The position numbers were made by a program, and so were the translations under genes. The notes under the pieces were generated by a model. That model was not told the origin of the DNA. It did not search any database and saw only the letters and a list, made by a program, of their open reading frames with translations. From Novosphingobium sp. HII-3 (GTDB lineage: Bacteria; Pseudomonadota; Alphaproteobacteria; Sphingomonadales; Sphingomonadaceae), in the NCBI RefSeq assembly GCF_002916655.1, contig NZ_PPSM01000025.1, positions 186,001 through 250,000 of the forward strand: a stretch of 64,000 nucleotides of DNA, given 5' to 3'. Below are positions 15,589 to 29,278 of this stretch, piece after piece; the stretch's first letter is position 1; each line of letters starts with the position of its first letter.

Positions 15589-17250
15589 GTGGCCGAGACC
15601 AAGCGCAGCTCCACAGGCGCAGAGCAGCCGATCACCCGCCATCCTCTGTTTCCCGCTATCGTGGCGCTCTGGTGCGGTGCGATCGCCGGACTTTGCAGCC
15701 TGGCGGTCAGTTCCTCGACCATCGAGGGACTGGTGCTGCTGCTGGGGATCGACAAGGTCCTGCCCATGGCTGCCCCCCCGCTCGGGGCGACGATGCGCAT
15801 CCTCTTCGCGCTCTCGGTCACCGTTGCGGGAGCCTTGGTTGGCGCTCTGGCGACCCGCCGTCTGGTGCGCCCCGGCCCCGCGCTGGAACAGAGCCCTCTT
15901 CTTGCGGGTGGCAACGACCATGCCGCCGACGCGCTGCCTCAGGTCGGCGCCCGCCGGCGTCGCGCCCGCACGATCGAGCCGGAGGCCGCACCCGTCGTCG
16001 ACGAAGACGTTGCCGCACCGTTCGACACGATCGTGGCGGACGCTTCCCCCTCTCCGGCCACCGAGACTCCCATCCTCAACGTCGCCGACTTCGAGATCGC
16101 ACACTTCGACGAGGCGTTCGAGGCAGCACCTTTCCGGCGGTCCCCGCCCTTCGAACAGGCGCCGCTGCCCGAGCCCGAGAACTTCCCCGTCTGGCTGGAG
16201 GCGCACGCGGAGCGCTCTGCCGAAGCCGGGGAAAGCACCGGCCAGCCGGAGGCATCGCCGCCGCCCGGCGCCCAGATCTTCAGACCCGCGCCGCAGTATC
16301 CGGCTGACACAGGAGCGCAAAGGCTGACCGAAGCGCGCCCGGACCCGTTCGATGTGTATGCCAGCGAAGGTGCGCCGACACGCGGGGCGGCTGAAGGACC
16401 CGGCTTCAGCCTGTTCGCGCCTTCTCCTGAGGCTGATGCCGTCGACGCCGATCATGCCGAACCCGTCGATGCACTGCCGCCCTTGACGGCAGAGGCTCAC
16501 CCGACCGCCTCCGCGCTGGACGCGAGCAGCGCCGAGCGTATTGCGGGTGCCGACTTGGCCACCCTTTCGCAGGTCGAACTCGTCGAGCGTCTTGCCATCG
16601 CCATGGAGCGCCGCCGCGACAGCATCCGCAAGGCGGCTCGTGAGGCCTCAAGCGCAGCACTCGCCAGCGCGGCCACCGGAGCGTTTCCTGTCGGAGGCCC
16701 TAACGTCGATACCATCGCTACGGGCAGCGAAGCGGCTCCCCTGCCGTCGCTCATCGACCCCCGGTCGGCGCGTCCCGCCGATCCCCGGGAGGACGCGGAG
16801 ACATCTCGGGACACCTACGCTGCTGGCAGCGAACACGCATATGGCGGCTCGGCCGATGGCGGCCTCGGCGTTGTCCCGTTCCCCGCGAACCGGATCACGC
16901 CTGATGTCCAGCCCGAGGGGGATGGCGACGAGGTGGTCCTGCAGCAGGGCTATTCCTCTTTGCTCAGCCTTTCGCGGCAGGCGGCGGTGCGCAAGCCCGT
17001 TCTCCAGTTCGGCGATCCGGATGATGCCGGCGACGAGATGGCGCACTCCACGCCGGCGCAGTGGGATGAAGATGGGCAGCAGGACGACGATGACGCCGCA
17101 GACGCTGCGGCCCAGCCCTTCGGGAGTGATCCAACGCAGTCCTCCGCCGGTCGTCCCTTCGACGCTCCCGGATCTGGAAAGACCGAGGCGACAGAGAAGG
17201 CGCTGCGCGATGCACTGGCCACGCTGCAGCGCATGAGCGGGGTTGGCTGA
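15589..17250 (+). CDS. Large acidic membrane-anchored protein of unknown function
   Basis: 553 residues, not recognised. Two hydrophobic segments are near the N-terminus (about 22-45 and 66-88). They are followed by an arginine patch and some 450 residues rich in A, P, E and D with little predicted structure, resembling long linker proteins. A helical segment at about 321-350 (ATLSQVELVERLAIAMERRR) and a short helical C-terminus (KALRDALATLQRMSG) are the only structured-looking parts. The start is GTG 35 bases after the glycosyltransferase stop, so it is likely in the same transcript, which ends in the hairpin at 17283. A structural or scaffolding role in polysaccharide assembly or chromosome/envelope organisation is conceivable; there is no direct evidence. 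Confidence 0.75.
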   Translation: MAETKRSSTGAEQPITRHPLFPAIVALWCGAIAGLCSLAVSSSTIEGLVLLLGIDKVLPMAAPPLGATMRILFALSVTVAGALVGALATRRLVRPGPALEQSPLLAGGNDHAADALPQVGARRRRARTIEPEAAPVVDEDVAAPFDTIVADASPSPATETPILNVADFEIAHFDEAFEAAPFRRSPPFEQAPLPEPENFPVWLEAHAERSAEAGESTGQPEASPPPGAQIFRPAPQYPADTGAQRLTEARPDPFDVYASEGAPTRGAAEGPGFSLFAPSPEADAVDADHAEPVDALPPLTAEAHPTASALDASSAERIAGADLATLSQVELVERLAIAMERRRDSIRKAAREASSAALASAATGAFPVGGPNVDTIATGSEAAPLPSLIDPRSARPADPREDAETSRDTYAAGSEHAYGGSADGGLGVVPFPANRITPDVQPEGDGDEVVLQQGYSSLLSLSRQAAVRKPVLQFGDPDDAGDEMAHSTPAQWDEDGQQDDDDAADAAAQPFGSDPTQSSAGRPFDAPGSGKTEATEKALRDALATLQRMSGVG

Positions 17251-17282
17251 CCCACTGGTTAGAAGCACCACGAAGCTTCGAT

Positions 17283-17315
17283 AAACCCGCAAGGAGCAAT
17301 CCTTGCGGGTTTTTT
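17283..17315 (+). terminator. Rho-independent terminator after the 553-residue gene
   Basis: AACCCGCAAGGA pairs perfectly with TCCTTGCGGGTT around a GCAA tetraloop, followed by six Ts. It separates the glycosyltransferase unit from gltBD. Confidence 0.95.
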
Positions 17316-17412
17316 GATAATAAAATGCCAGCAACTAACCTTTCTGCGTCACCTTAATGCGCAACACTGGCTCTTCGGCATTGCAAAATGGTGCCGTAAT
17401 CGTCATGGGGAC

Positions 17413-17457
17413 CGTGGGGTCACTATGCCGCGTGGGGTCGCTCGCACGAGTCGTGCG
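17413..17457. promoter_or_regulatory. Direct and inverted repeats in the gltB leader
   Basis: CGTGGGGTC occurs twice (17413-17421 and 17431-17439), with the copies offset by 18 bases. Four bases on, CGCACGA-G-TCGTGCG (17443-17457) is a perfect inverted repeat. All lie within 100 bp upstream of gltB. They look like protein-binding sites, but I cannot name the regulator. Confidence 0.4.
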
Positions 17458-17512
17458 AATCCGCAGGCATACCCGGTGAGCCTCGCAGAAAATGACAGGA
17501 TGGGTTTTATCG

Positions 17513-22150
<4,638 letters not shown>

Positions 22151-22169
22151 GATTTAGGAACACAAGAAG

Positions 22170-23603
22170 ATGGGCAAGGAAACCGGCTTCCTCGAACTCG
22201 ACCGTCAGGACCGTACGTACGGTCCGGTCGAGGATCGCCTGAAGAACTATAACGAGTTCGTCGTACCCCTGGCGCCGGAGGCGCTGAAGGGGCAGGCATC
22301 GCGTTGCATGAACTGCGGCGTGCCGCACTGCCACACCGGCTGTCCGGTAAACAACATGATCCCGGACTGGAACCACCTGGTCTACGAGGATGACTTCCGG
22401 ACCGCCCTGGAAGTCCTTCACTCGACCAACAACTTCCCCGAGTTCACCGGTCGCATCTGCCCCGCCCCGTGCGAAGCGGCCTGCACGCTGAACATCATCG
22501 ACGAACCCGTCACCATCAAGTCAGTGGAATGCGCGATCGTCGACAAGGGGTGGCAGGAAGGCTGGATCACGCCGCAGGTGCCGGAAAAGCGCACCGGCAA
22601 GTCCGTGGCTGTCGTCGGCTCCGGCCCGGCAGGCATGGCCTGTGCGCAGCAGCTCGCCCGCGCCGGCCACTCGGTCACCGTGTTCGAGAAGAGCGACCGC
22701 GTGGGCGGGCTGATGCGGTACGGCATCCCTGACTTCAAGCTGGAGAAGCACCTCATCAATCGCCGCATGGTGCAGATGATGGCCGAGGGGGTGGAGTTCA
22801 AAACCTCGGTCGAGGTCGGCGTTACCGTCTCGGTCGCCTCGCTGAAGGAAAACTTCGATGCGGTGGTCTTCGCGGGCGGCGCGGAGGATCCGCGTCCGCT
22901 GGCGATCCCGGGCTTCGAACTTCCGGGCGTGCGCTACGCCATGGAGTTCCTGACCCAGCAGAACAAGCGTAACGCCGGTGACGACGAAGTGCGCGCGGCT
23001 CCGCGCGGGTCGCTCGTCGCCACCGGCAAGCACGTCATTGTCATCGGCGGCGGCGACACCGGGTCGGACTGCGTAGGCACCTCCAATCGCCAGGGCGCCG
23101 CTTCGGTGACCCAGCTCGAGATCATGCCGCGTCCGCCCGAAAAGGAGGACAAGGCGCTCTCCTGGCCGTTCTGGCCCCTGAAGCTGCGCACCTCGTCGAG
23201 CCACGAGGAAGGCGCCACCCGCGACTGGGCCGTGCTCACCAAGCGTGTCATCGGCGACAATGACGTCAAGGGGCTGGAATGTGTCCGTGTCGAATGGCAG
23301 GGCGGCAGGATGCAGGAGATCCCGGGCAGCGAGTTCACGCTCCAGGCCGACCTCATCCTGCTGGCCATGGGCTTCGTCGGCCCGCGCAAGGCCGGCATGC
23401 TTGACCAGTCCGGTGTCGAACTTGACCCGCGTGGAAACGTGAAGGCCAACGTCTTCGAGTACCGCACCAGTGACGAGAAGATCTGGTCCTGCGGCGACAT
23501 GCGCCGCGGCCAGTCGCTGGTCGTGTGGGCGATCCGCGAGGGCCGCCAGTGCGCCCGCGCGGTGGACGAAGCGCTCATGGGCGCCAGCGTCCTCCCCCGC
23601 TGA
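22170..23603 (+). CDS. gltD: Glutamate synthase (NADPH) small subunit
   Basis: 477 residues. Supplies electrons from NADPH through FAD and two 4Fe-4S clusters to GltB. The N-terminal ferredoxin-like part shows the cysteine motifs [10 protein letters not shown]3-GC and CPAPCEAAC. Then come the FAD Rossmann motif [13 protein letters not shown] and the NADPH motif [11 protein letters not shown], ending in the usual FAD-binding [18 protein letters not shown]. Length is normal. It is co-transcribed with gltB and followed by a hairpin terminator. Confidence 0.97.
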   Translation: MGKETGFLELDRQDRTYGPVEDRLKNYNEFVVPLAPEALKGQASRCMNCGVPHCHTGCPVNNMIPDWNHLVYEDDFRTALEVLHSTNNFPEFTGRICPAPCEAACTLNIIDEPVTIKSVECAIVDKGWQEGWITPQVPEKRTGKSVAVVGSGPAGMACAQQLARAGHSVTVFEKSDRVGGLMRYGIPDFKLEKHLINRRMVQMMAEGVEFKTSVEVGVTVSVASLKENFDAVVFAGGAEDPRPLAIPGFELPGVRYAMEFLTQQNKRNAGDDEVRAAPRGSLVATGKHVIVIGGGDTGSDCVGTSNRQGAASVTQLEIMPRPPEKEDKALSWPFWPLKLRTSSSHEEGATRDWAVLTKRVIGDNDVKGLECVRVEWQGGRMQEIPGSEFTLQADLILLAMGFVGPRKAGMLDQSGVELDPRGNVKANVFEYRTSDEKIWSCGDMRRGQSLVVWAIREGRQCARAVDEALMGASVLPR

Positions 23604-23621
23604 CGCAGTCACATCGGCAGG

Positions 23622-23653
23622 GAAAAGGGCGTGCCACGCGGCGCGCCCTTTTC
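23622..23653 (+). terminator. Terminator downstream of gltD
   Basis: GAAAAGGGCG pairs with CGCCCTTTTC across a 12-base loop, ending in TTTTCTGTT. It closes the gltBD operon. Confidence 0.75.
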
Positions 23654-23762
23654 TGTTGTCCGTTCAGGATACGGAGAAACGGCCGCACCGGCGATCACTT
23701 GCGTGCGCGCCTTGACCCGCAGCAGAGCTCACGGCTTCTTCGTCCTGGCAAGGGAGACATCA

Positions 23763-24071
23763 ATGCTGCTTGAAATCGCGGAGATCGAAGTTCGTACGGG
23801 CTCCGAGGATGAGTTCGCCGCCGCCATGCGGAGCGCCGGCATCGCACACCTCGCCGCCTGTGACGGCGTCGTCTCCGTACGGTTCGGCCGCGGCGTCGAG
23901 AACTCTTCCCGCTTCACCTTCAACGTCATCTGGACCTCGCTGGAAGCGCACGAGGCAGCTCGCGACCTCGAAGCCTTTGGCAAGTTCCGCGCCTGTTTCG
24001 GGGATTTGACGACCGCAGGGTCCATGAACCACTACGTCATGGACGATGCCGTGCCGGGACCGGCCGCCTGA
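23763..24071 (+). CDS. Antibiotic biosynthesis monooxygenase (ABM)-fold protein
   Basis: 102 residues forming a single ferredoxin-like ABM domain: EIAEIEVRTGSEDEFAAAM at the start, a GVVSVRFGRGVENSSRFTFNVIWTSLEAHEAARDLEAF core, then the C-terminal strand. Family members range from heme-degrading and quinol monooxygenases to plain stress proteins, and nothing here fixes the substrate. I chose the ATG at 23763 after AGGGAGAC; the frame is open further upstream but without a plausible start. The last 40 bases overlap the 3' end of ung on the opposite strand, an unusually long tail-to-tail overlap. Confidence 0.78.
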   Translation: MLLEIAEIEVRTGSEDEFAAAMRSAGIAHLAACDGVVSVRFGRGVENSSRFTFNVIWTSLEAHEAARDLEAFGKFRACFGDLTTAGSMNHYVMDDAVPGPAA

Positions 24072-24763
24072 TCCTGCCAATCGATCGTTCCGCGTCCGTG
24101 CGCCTTCAGGAACGCGTTGGCCTTGCTGAAATGCCGGCATCCGAAGAAGCCGGCGTGCGCGGACAGCGGGCTTGGGTGAGGTGCGGTCAGCACCAGGTGG
24201 TGGCTATCCGCCAGTCCCGGAACGCTGAGGGCCTTCTTCTGAGCGTGATTGCCCCAGAGCAGGAAGACGCAGGGCTCCGGCTTCGCAGCCACAGCCGCCA
24301 CAGCCGCATCGGTGATGGCTTCCCAGCCACGCTTCTGATGCGATCCGGCGCGGCCTTCCTCGACGGTGAGGGCGTTGTTCAGCAACAGCACGCCCTGTCG
24401 CGCCCAGTGCTCCAGATTGCCGTGCGCGGGAGGCTGCACGCTGCAGTCGGCGGCCAGTTCCTTGTAGATGTTCTTCAGCGAGGGCGGTGTACGAACACCG
24501 TGCTGCACTGAGAACGACAGGCCATGCGCCTGTCCCGGCCCGTGGTAGGGGTCCTGCCCCAGGATCACGACGCGCACGGCATCAAGGGGCGTCAGTTCGA
24601 GCGCGCGAAGCCGCAAGTCCCGTGCTGGGTGAATCCGCTTGCCCGCTGCTTCCTCGGCCTCGAGCCATTCACTCAAGCTGCGGGCCTCCGGCGCGTCGAG
24701 CACAGGGCGCAGCGCCGCTGCCCAACCGGCGGGAACGCTCTGCCTGTTCTGTGTTGCCGTCAT
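24032..24763 (-). CDS. ung: Uracil-DNA glycosylase, family 1
   Basis: 243 residues. Removes uracil from DNA to start base excision repair. The water-activating motif GQDPYHGPGQAHGLSFSV, the LLNNALTVEEG stretch and the C-terminal APHPSPLSAHAGFFGCRHFSKAN (HPSPLS loop) are all intact. The start at 24763 is preceded by an ideal AGGAGGT; a 14-residue upstream extension would lie before that ribosome site. The 3' end overlaps the ABM-fold gene by 40 bases on the other strand. It is divergent from the RNase D-like gene with 80 bp between starts. Confidence 0.96.
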   Translation of the reverse strand: MTATQNRQSVPAGWAAALRPVLDAPEARSLSEWLEAEEAAGKRIHPARDLRLRALELTPLDAVRVVILGQDPYHGPGQAHGLSFSVQHGVRTPPSLKNIYKELAADCSVQPPAHGNLEHWARQGVLLLNNALTVEEGRAGSHQKRGWEAITDAAVAAVAAKPEPCVFLLWGNHAQKKALSVPGLADSHHLVLTAPHPSPLSAHAGFFGCRHFSKANAFLKAHGRGTIDWQDQAAGPGTASSMT

Positions 24764-24843
24764 GCCGACCTCCTGGAAAAACCATCCCGGAGCGCGCCGC
24801 GCCATTGCGAAAGCCCCGGCCAGTCCCTAAGCATTTCCGGATC

Positions 24844-25467
24844 ATGGCTGTCTATCTCCACGAAGAAGATCTCCCCGAAGGCGTCCTGGCGCCGGGTACC
24901 GTCGCAATCGACACCGAAACCATGGGCCTCATCACGGCTCGTGACCGGTTGTGTGTCGTGCAAATCTCCGATGGCCGAGGGGACGAGCATCTTGTCCGCT
25001 TCGGCGTCGACAGCACGTACGATGCACCGAACCTCAAGGCCGTGCTGGCCGACCCGGAGCGCCTGAAGCTTTACCACTTCGCGCGGTTCGACCTGGCCGC
25101 GATCGAGCATTACCTCGGCGTCACGGCGGCGCCCGTCTTCTGCACGAAGATCGCCAGCAAGCTCGTGCGCACCTACACCGACCGCCACGGCCTCAAGGAT
25201 CTCGTGCGCGAACTCCTTGGCAAGGAAGTGTCCAAGCAGCAGCAGTCGAGCGACTGGGGCGCTGCGGAACTGACCGATGCGCAGAAGGAATACGCCGCGT
25301 CGGACGTGCGGCACCTGCATGCGATGCACGAAATCCTCGTGACCCGGCTCGCCCGGGAAAACCGGACGGAACTCGCCCAGGCCTGTTTCGATTTCCTCCC
25401 GGCGCGTGCGCGTCTGGACCTTGCCGGCTGGCCCGAGCACGACATCTTCAGCCACGAAGCAGCCTGA
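24844..25467 (+). CDS. Ribonuclease D-like 3'-5' exonuclease (DEDD family)
   Basis: 207 residues, consisting of the DEDD exonuclease domain only. ExoI shows D-x-E in VAIDTETMGL, ExoII is FARFDLAAIEHYLG, and ExoIII is the AASDVRHLHAMH region with the final Asp. It lacks the HRDC domains of full RNase D, as is common for the short alphaproteobacterial version involved in tRNA 3' processing. The chosen ATG (MAVYLHEEDLP) fits the family N-terminus. The lptC gene starts 29 bases after its stop, an arrangement I regard as common in this group. Confidence 0.9.
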   Translation: MAVYLHEEDLPEGVLAPGTVAIDTETMGLITARDRLCVVQISDGRGDEHLVRFGVDSTYDAPNLKAVLADPERLKLYHFARFDLAAIEHYLGVTAAPVFCTKIASKLVRTYTDRHGLKDLVRELLGKEVSKQQQSSDWGAAELTDAQKEYAASDVRHLHAMHEILVTRLARENRTELAQACFDFLPARARLDLAGWPEHDIFSHEAA

Positions 25468-25496
25468 TCGCCCTTTCGGGAGTTGTGTGATCCGTC

Positions 25497-26144
25497 ATGT
25501 CCGTTGAAGCCGTTCAGATCCGTAATCGTCGCCGGCAATTCGCCGCGCCGGGCGGTTCGCATGACCGGCTGGTGGCGCTTTTGGCCAAGATCCTGCCTGC
25601 GGGCATCGGCCTGATCGCGGCGGTGATGATCCTCGTGCCCCTCTCCCCCCGGGGCGAAATCAGCTTCCTGCTGGACCGCAACAAGGTCGCCGTCACCAAC
25701 GAGCGGTTGCGGGCCGATGCGGCGGCCTATCGCGGAAAGGACAACAAGAACCGCGATTTCGTGGTGAAGTCCGGCAGTGCGGTGCAGAAATCCGCCGCCA
25801 CTCCGATCGTCGAGATGCTGGAACTGCAGGCACTGCTCAACCTCAACGACGGACCGGCCCGGATCGTCGCTCCGCGCGGCGCGTACAACTACGAACGCGA
25901 ACAGCTCGCCGTTGAAGGACCGGTGAAGTTCGCCGCTCCCGACGGCTACAGCATGACCACGAGCAATGTCGCCGTGGACGTGAACAAGCAGATTGCGATA
26001 GCGTCCGGCGGGGTTAACGGTACGGTGCCGACCGGCACGTTTCGTGCCGACTCCATGAAGGCCGATCTCGAAAACCGCACCGTGACGCTGGAGGGGAATG
26101 CGCGCCTGCACATGACTCCCGGAAAACTCAGGATACCCCGATGA
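25497..26144 (+). CDS. lptC: LPS export ABC transporter periplasmic protein LptC
   Basis: 215 residues. It is inner-membrane anchored by one helix (about residues 31-50, LPAGIGLIAAVMILVPLSP), with a periplasmic beta-jellyroll that passes lipopolysaccharide from LptB2FG to LptA. The jellyroll strands are visible as repeated hydrophobic/charged alternation (PARIVAPRGAYNYEREQLAVEGPVKF; TFRADSMKADLENRTVTLEGNARL). The stop overlaps the lptA start by four bases, so the pair is coupled. LptB, which usually follows in Proteobacteria, is not adjacent here. Confidence 0.87.
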   Translation: MSVEAVQIRNRRRQFAAPGGSHDRLVALLAKILPAGIGLIAAVMILVPLSPRGEISFLLDRNKVAVTNERLRADAAAYRGKDNKNRDFVVKSGSAVQKSAATPIVEMLELQALLNLNDGPARIVAPRGAYNYEREQLAVEGPVKFAAPDGYSMTTSNVAVDVNKQIAIASGGVNGTVPTGTFRADSMKADLENRTVTLEGNARLHMTPGKLRIPR

Positions 26145-26665
26145 CCGCCTCAAAGACGCTGCCCCGCATCGCGATTGCGCTTCCCGCGCTCGCCCTTGCC
26201 GCCCTGGCAGGATCGCAGCAGCTGGGGGCGCAGGTTTTCTCGGGCCACAACTCCAACGCGCCGGTGGATTACGCTGCGGATCGCATCGAACTGCAAGACA
26301 GGCAGGACCGGGTCATCCTGTCCGGCAATGTGGATGTCAAGCAGGCCGACCTGCGCCTGCGTGCGGCTCGGACCGTGGTGAACTTCACGAATCAAGGGTC
26401 GATGCAGATCCAGCGGATCACCGCGAGCGGCGGCGTGACCGTTTCGCGCCCCAACGAAACCGCAACAGGCGACGTCGGCATTTACGACTTCAACCAGAAG
26501 ATCATCACGATGACGGGGAATGCCACGATCAAGCGCAGCAACGGCGATGTCCTGCGCGGGGGTCGCCTCGTCGTCGATCTGAACAGCGGCGTATCCACAG
26601 CTTCGGCGGGACCGGGCGGCCGCGTTTCGGGTACGTTCTCCGTCCCCAAGCAAGGCGGTAACTGA
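26141..26665 (+). CDS. lptA: Lipopolysaccharide transport periplasmic protein LptA
   Basis: 174 residues. A signal peptide covers about residues 1-31 (LPRIAIALPALALAALAG...GAQ). An OstA/LptA beta-jellyroll follows (YAADRIELQDRQDRVILSGNV; RGGRLVVDLNSGVSTASA). It forms the periplasmic bridge for LPS. The C-terminal GGRVSGTFSVPKQGGN is typical for the alphaproteobacterial form. Translationally coupled to lptC. The next gene on this strand is far away; the convergent sugar transferase ends 27 bp downstream. Confidence 0.92.
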   Translation: MTASKTLPRIAIALPALALAALAGSQQLGAQVFSGHNSNAPVDYAADRIELQDRQDRVILSGNVDVKQADLRLRAARTVVNFTNQGSMQIQRITASGGVTVSRPNETATGDVGIYDFNQKIITMTGNATIKRSNGDVLRGGRLVVDLNSGVSTASAGPGGRVSGTFSVPKQGGN

Positions 26666-26692
26666 CGATCCAGCCCAGCAGGCCCTGTTGGC

Positions 26693-28093
26693 TCAGAACG
26701 CCTTGTCGTGAACCAGCACGCGAAGGGTGAGGAAGACGATCTGCAGATCGCGCATGATCGTCCACCCCTCCAGATACTCCAGATCAGCCTGTAGCCGATT
26801 CACCAGATCCTCTTCGTGATCGGTGGCACCCCGGAAACCGCGAACCTGCGCCAGTCCGGATAGTCCGGGCTTCAGGCCGTGGCGTTGCCAGTACCGCAGA
26901 TCGACTTCCCAGAACAGCTTGTCGCCCGCCAGCGAACCCGTTGCATGGGGGCGGGGGCCGACAAGGCTCATGTCCCCCAGCAGCACGTTGAACAGCTGCG
27001 GAAGCTCGTCGATGCTGGTGCGGCGGATGAAGCCGCCCACCCGGGTGACGCGCCGATCGTCGCGCGACGCGGAGACGTTGCCGTTGAGGTCGCACAAGCC
27101 TGTCGTCATCGACCGGAACTTGTACATGGTGAAGAAGCGATTACCCCTCCCCATCCGGCGCTGCCTGAAGAACACCGGGCCACCGTCCTGCAGCTTCACG
27201 GCCATCGAGACGACGATGAGAAGCGGGGACAGGATCAGTATGGCCGTACCGGCAAAAGCCACATCGAACAGCCGCTTTATCGCCCTGTCGCGAAGCCCCA
27301 GAGGACCGGCGGAAACCATCAGAAGTCCGTGCTTGCCGACCACCCGCGCACCCTGCGCCCCGAGGCGGGCCACTTCGTTGTCCAACACCTCCCCGTCGAT
27401 GTTGGCCCCCTTGAGCATCCTTGCCCACTCCACCCGGCGGCCAACGGGGCAGCTGACGATCACGCGATCGATGTTGCGAAGGACGAGGCCAATGCGGTCC
27501 AGTGCGTGAGGGTCGTTGAGGTTGGGCCGGAGCCCCATGGCCGCGGCGGAGATCCGGATGGCACCACGGATGTGCACCTGAGGGCCGCCATCATCGATGA
27601 TGAGTTCGTTGAGGATGCTCATCCCGCAACGCCAGCGGATGAAAGCCCGCAATTGCAGCCGCATCGACGCCGTGAACACCATCGCCGCGATGGCGCCTCC
27701 GTTGAAGGCCGAGCGGGACAGGTCCGTCTGCGGTCGGATCAGGAATTGAGTGAAGACCAGCGCGACGACGCCGATCATAATTGCCACGAAAGCGCGCCAG
27801 ATCCCCTTCCATGGCTCTTGAAGCGCCGCGGCGGAGTACGCCCCGTTGTAAAGCGCGAGCGCAAGGTAGATCGGGAGAATCAGCTGACCATGAATCGCGC
27901 CCTCGCGCAGGCCGGGCAATCCCGTCAGGAGATAGCCGACGGCGAGGAACGCGGCGAAGATGGCCACGATATCGCCCGCGACAAGGGTGGCGTAACACTG
28001 GAGGCGCCGTCGCTGCCGTGAAGGTGCGACGATCAGGTCATCGGCGATCACTCCGGGATTCGCGAGCACGCGCGGTTCGAAGGGCGCATTCAT
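26693..28093 (-). CDS. Polyprenyl-phosphate sugar-1-phosphate transferase (exopolysaccharide initiating enzyme)
   Basis: 466 residues. Transfers a hexose-1-phosphate from a nucleotide sugar to undecaprenyl phosphate, the first step of capsule or exopolysaccharide repeat synthesis. The N-terminal four-helix membrane region spans residues 30-160. A Rossmann-like middle domain follows, in which the glycine-rich nucleotide motif is degenerate. The C-terminal catalytic domain contains [42 protein letters not shown], the [26 protein letters not shown] motif and [14 protein letters not shown]. It resembles sphingan initiators (GelB/SpsB type). It is monocistronic on the minus strand and about 11 kb from the exosortase A-type genes, with which it may cooperate. 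Confidence 0.93.
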   Translation of the reverse strand: MNAPFEPRVLANPGVIADDLIVAPSRQRRRLQCYATLVAGDIVAIFAAFLAVGYLLTGLPGLREGAIHGQLILPIYLALALYNGAYSAAALQEPWKGIWRAFVAIMIGVVALVFTQFLIRPQTDLSRSAFNGGAIAAMVFTASMRLQLRAFIRWRCGMSILNELIIDDGGPQVHIRGAIRISAAAMGLRPNLNDPHALDRIGLVLRNIDRVIVSCPVGRRVEWARMLKGANIDGEVLDNEVARLGAQGARVVGKHGLLMVSAGPLGLRDRAIKRLFDVAFAGTAILILSPLLIVVSMAVKLQDGGPVFFRQRRMGRGNRFFTMYKFRSMTTGLCDLNGNVSASRDDRRVTRVGGFIRRTSIDELPQLFNVLLGDMSLVGPRPHATGSLAGDKLFWEVDLRYWQRHGLKPGLSGLAQVRGFRGATDHEEDLVNRLQADLEYLEGWTIMRDLQIVFLTLRVLVHDKAF

Positions 28094-28237
28094 GACGGCG
28101 GCACCGCGATTGGCGAACTCACGTTAGCGTCTCCTGAAGCAGGCTGCCGCTACGCGCCGTCAAAGCCCTGGCCTTCCAGCATTGCTGCAAAGACGGTCAG
28201 TACAGAGGCGCGTGCATCAGGCCGCGCCCCGCTACTC

Positions 28238-29272
28238 TCAGCGGGTTTTGGGACGAGCCGACCGCGCGATTGTAAGCAGGCCTTCAGACAATAGAAGCTC
28301 TCCATCCTGGCTATTGGCCAGGAGATTCTGGTGGAGAGCAACCAGCCGTGCCACGAGCCTCTCCAGGCGCGGGCCTCTCCAGAGCTGGAGCTGAGCCCCC
28401 AGCGCCGGCTGGTCCTTCCAGAAGATGCGCCGCGCGGCCGCTTCAGCCTTGAGGAAGCCGGACACATCGCGGCTGCCCCCCATCCGGGCATTGAGCGCAG
28501 CCAGTTGAGCGACCCGGCGCTCAAAGGCGAGCAGCAGCCCGACCGGGTTCATGCCTTGCTCCCGCATCCGCCTGAATTCGGGACCAACGGCCTCGCGGCG
28601 TCCGGAGAGGACGGCATCGACCAGGGATCCAAAGCCGTCATCCTCCGTGGAAGCGCCGATCGCATCGAGGTCGGCACTCGTCACCGGGCGCGGCGTTTCG
28701 GGCGACGCATCCAGGTAGAGGGCGAGCTTGGACACTTCCGATCGGGCCAGCCGGGTGTCGAAACCGGCTCCGCGCGCGATACGCTCGGCTATTTCGCTGC
28801 CCAGCTTCAGGCCCGCCCCGTTTGCCATTGCGCGCACCGAGGCGGTGGCTGAGTTCAGATCGGGTGGGTAGAACATCGCCACCAGACCATCCGGCCGCGC
28901 CGCTAGAAGCTTGGCTGTACGCGATTTGTCCGTAGCGCCGGTGGCCACGATCAGGACCGGGCATCCCTCGACCTCGTTCTCGAACAGCACCTGTACGGCG
29001 TCGTGAGCTTCGTCGCCCTGCGCACGCACCCAGATGTGGCGGGCACCGCCGAACAGGGAGGTGGAGCGCGCCTCGTCTCCCAGCCTGACCGGATCCCGGC
29101 GCAGTTCCGCACCTGCCATCTCGATGCGCTCGCCCGCGTCGGGCAGCAGGGCAGCGATCTTTTCCGCCGCATCGGCGGCACCGGCCTCGTCGGGGCCGCA
29201 GAAGAAGAACACCCGCCCGTCGCGGGCCGCCCGCTGCGCAAGGCTCGCAAAATCCTTCTGGGTGGCTTTCAC
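28238..29272 (-). CDS. holA: DNA polymerase III subunit delta
   Basis: 344 residues. A clamp-loader subunit that opens the beta sliding clamp. The AAA+-like N-terminal domain (FFFCGPDEAGAADAAEKIAALL; no functional P-loop, as expected for delta) and the C-terminal helical collar (GLLLAFERRVAQLAALNARM; LEKLVxL-like LERLVARLVALHQNLLAN) match the family. It starts 6 bases after the lptE stop and is the last gene of the DUF3576-leuS-lptE-holA group. This order is conserved across Alphaproteobacteria. Confidence 0.93.
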   Translation of the reverse strand: MKATQKDFASLAQRAARDGRVFFFCGPDEAGAADAAEKIAALLPDAGERIEMAGAELRRDPVRLGDEARSTSLFGGARHIWVRAQGDEAHDAVQVLFENEVEGCPVLIVATGATDKSRTAKLLAARPDGLVAMFYPPDLNSATASVRAMANGAGLKLGSEIAERIARGAGFDTRLARSEVSKLALYLDASPETPRPVTSADLDAIGASTEDDGFGSLVDAVLSGRREAVGPEFRRMREQGMNPVGLLLAFERRVAQLAALNARMGGSRDVSGFLKAEAAARRIFWKDQPALGAQLQLWRGPRLERLVARLVALHQNLLANSQDGELLLSEGLLTIARSARPKTR

Positions 29273-29278
29273 CGCGGC

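Noticed and set aside
17368..17386. Sigma-54-like TGGCTC...TTGCA before gltB
   Set aside because: The GG-to-GC spacing is 12 bases instead of 10, so it does not fit the -24/-12 promoter.
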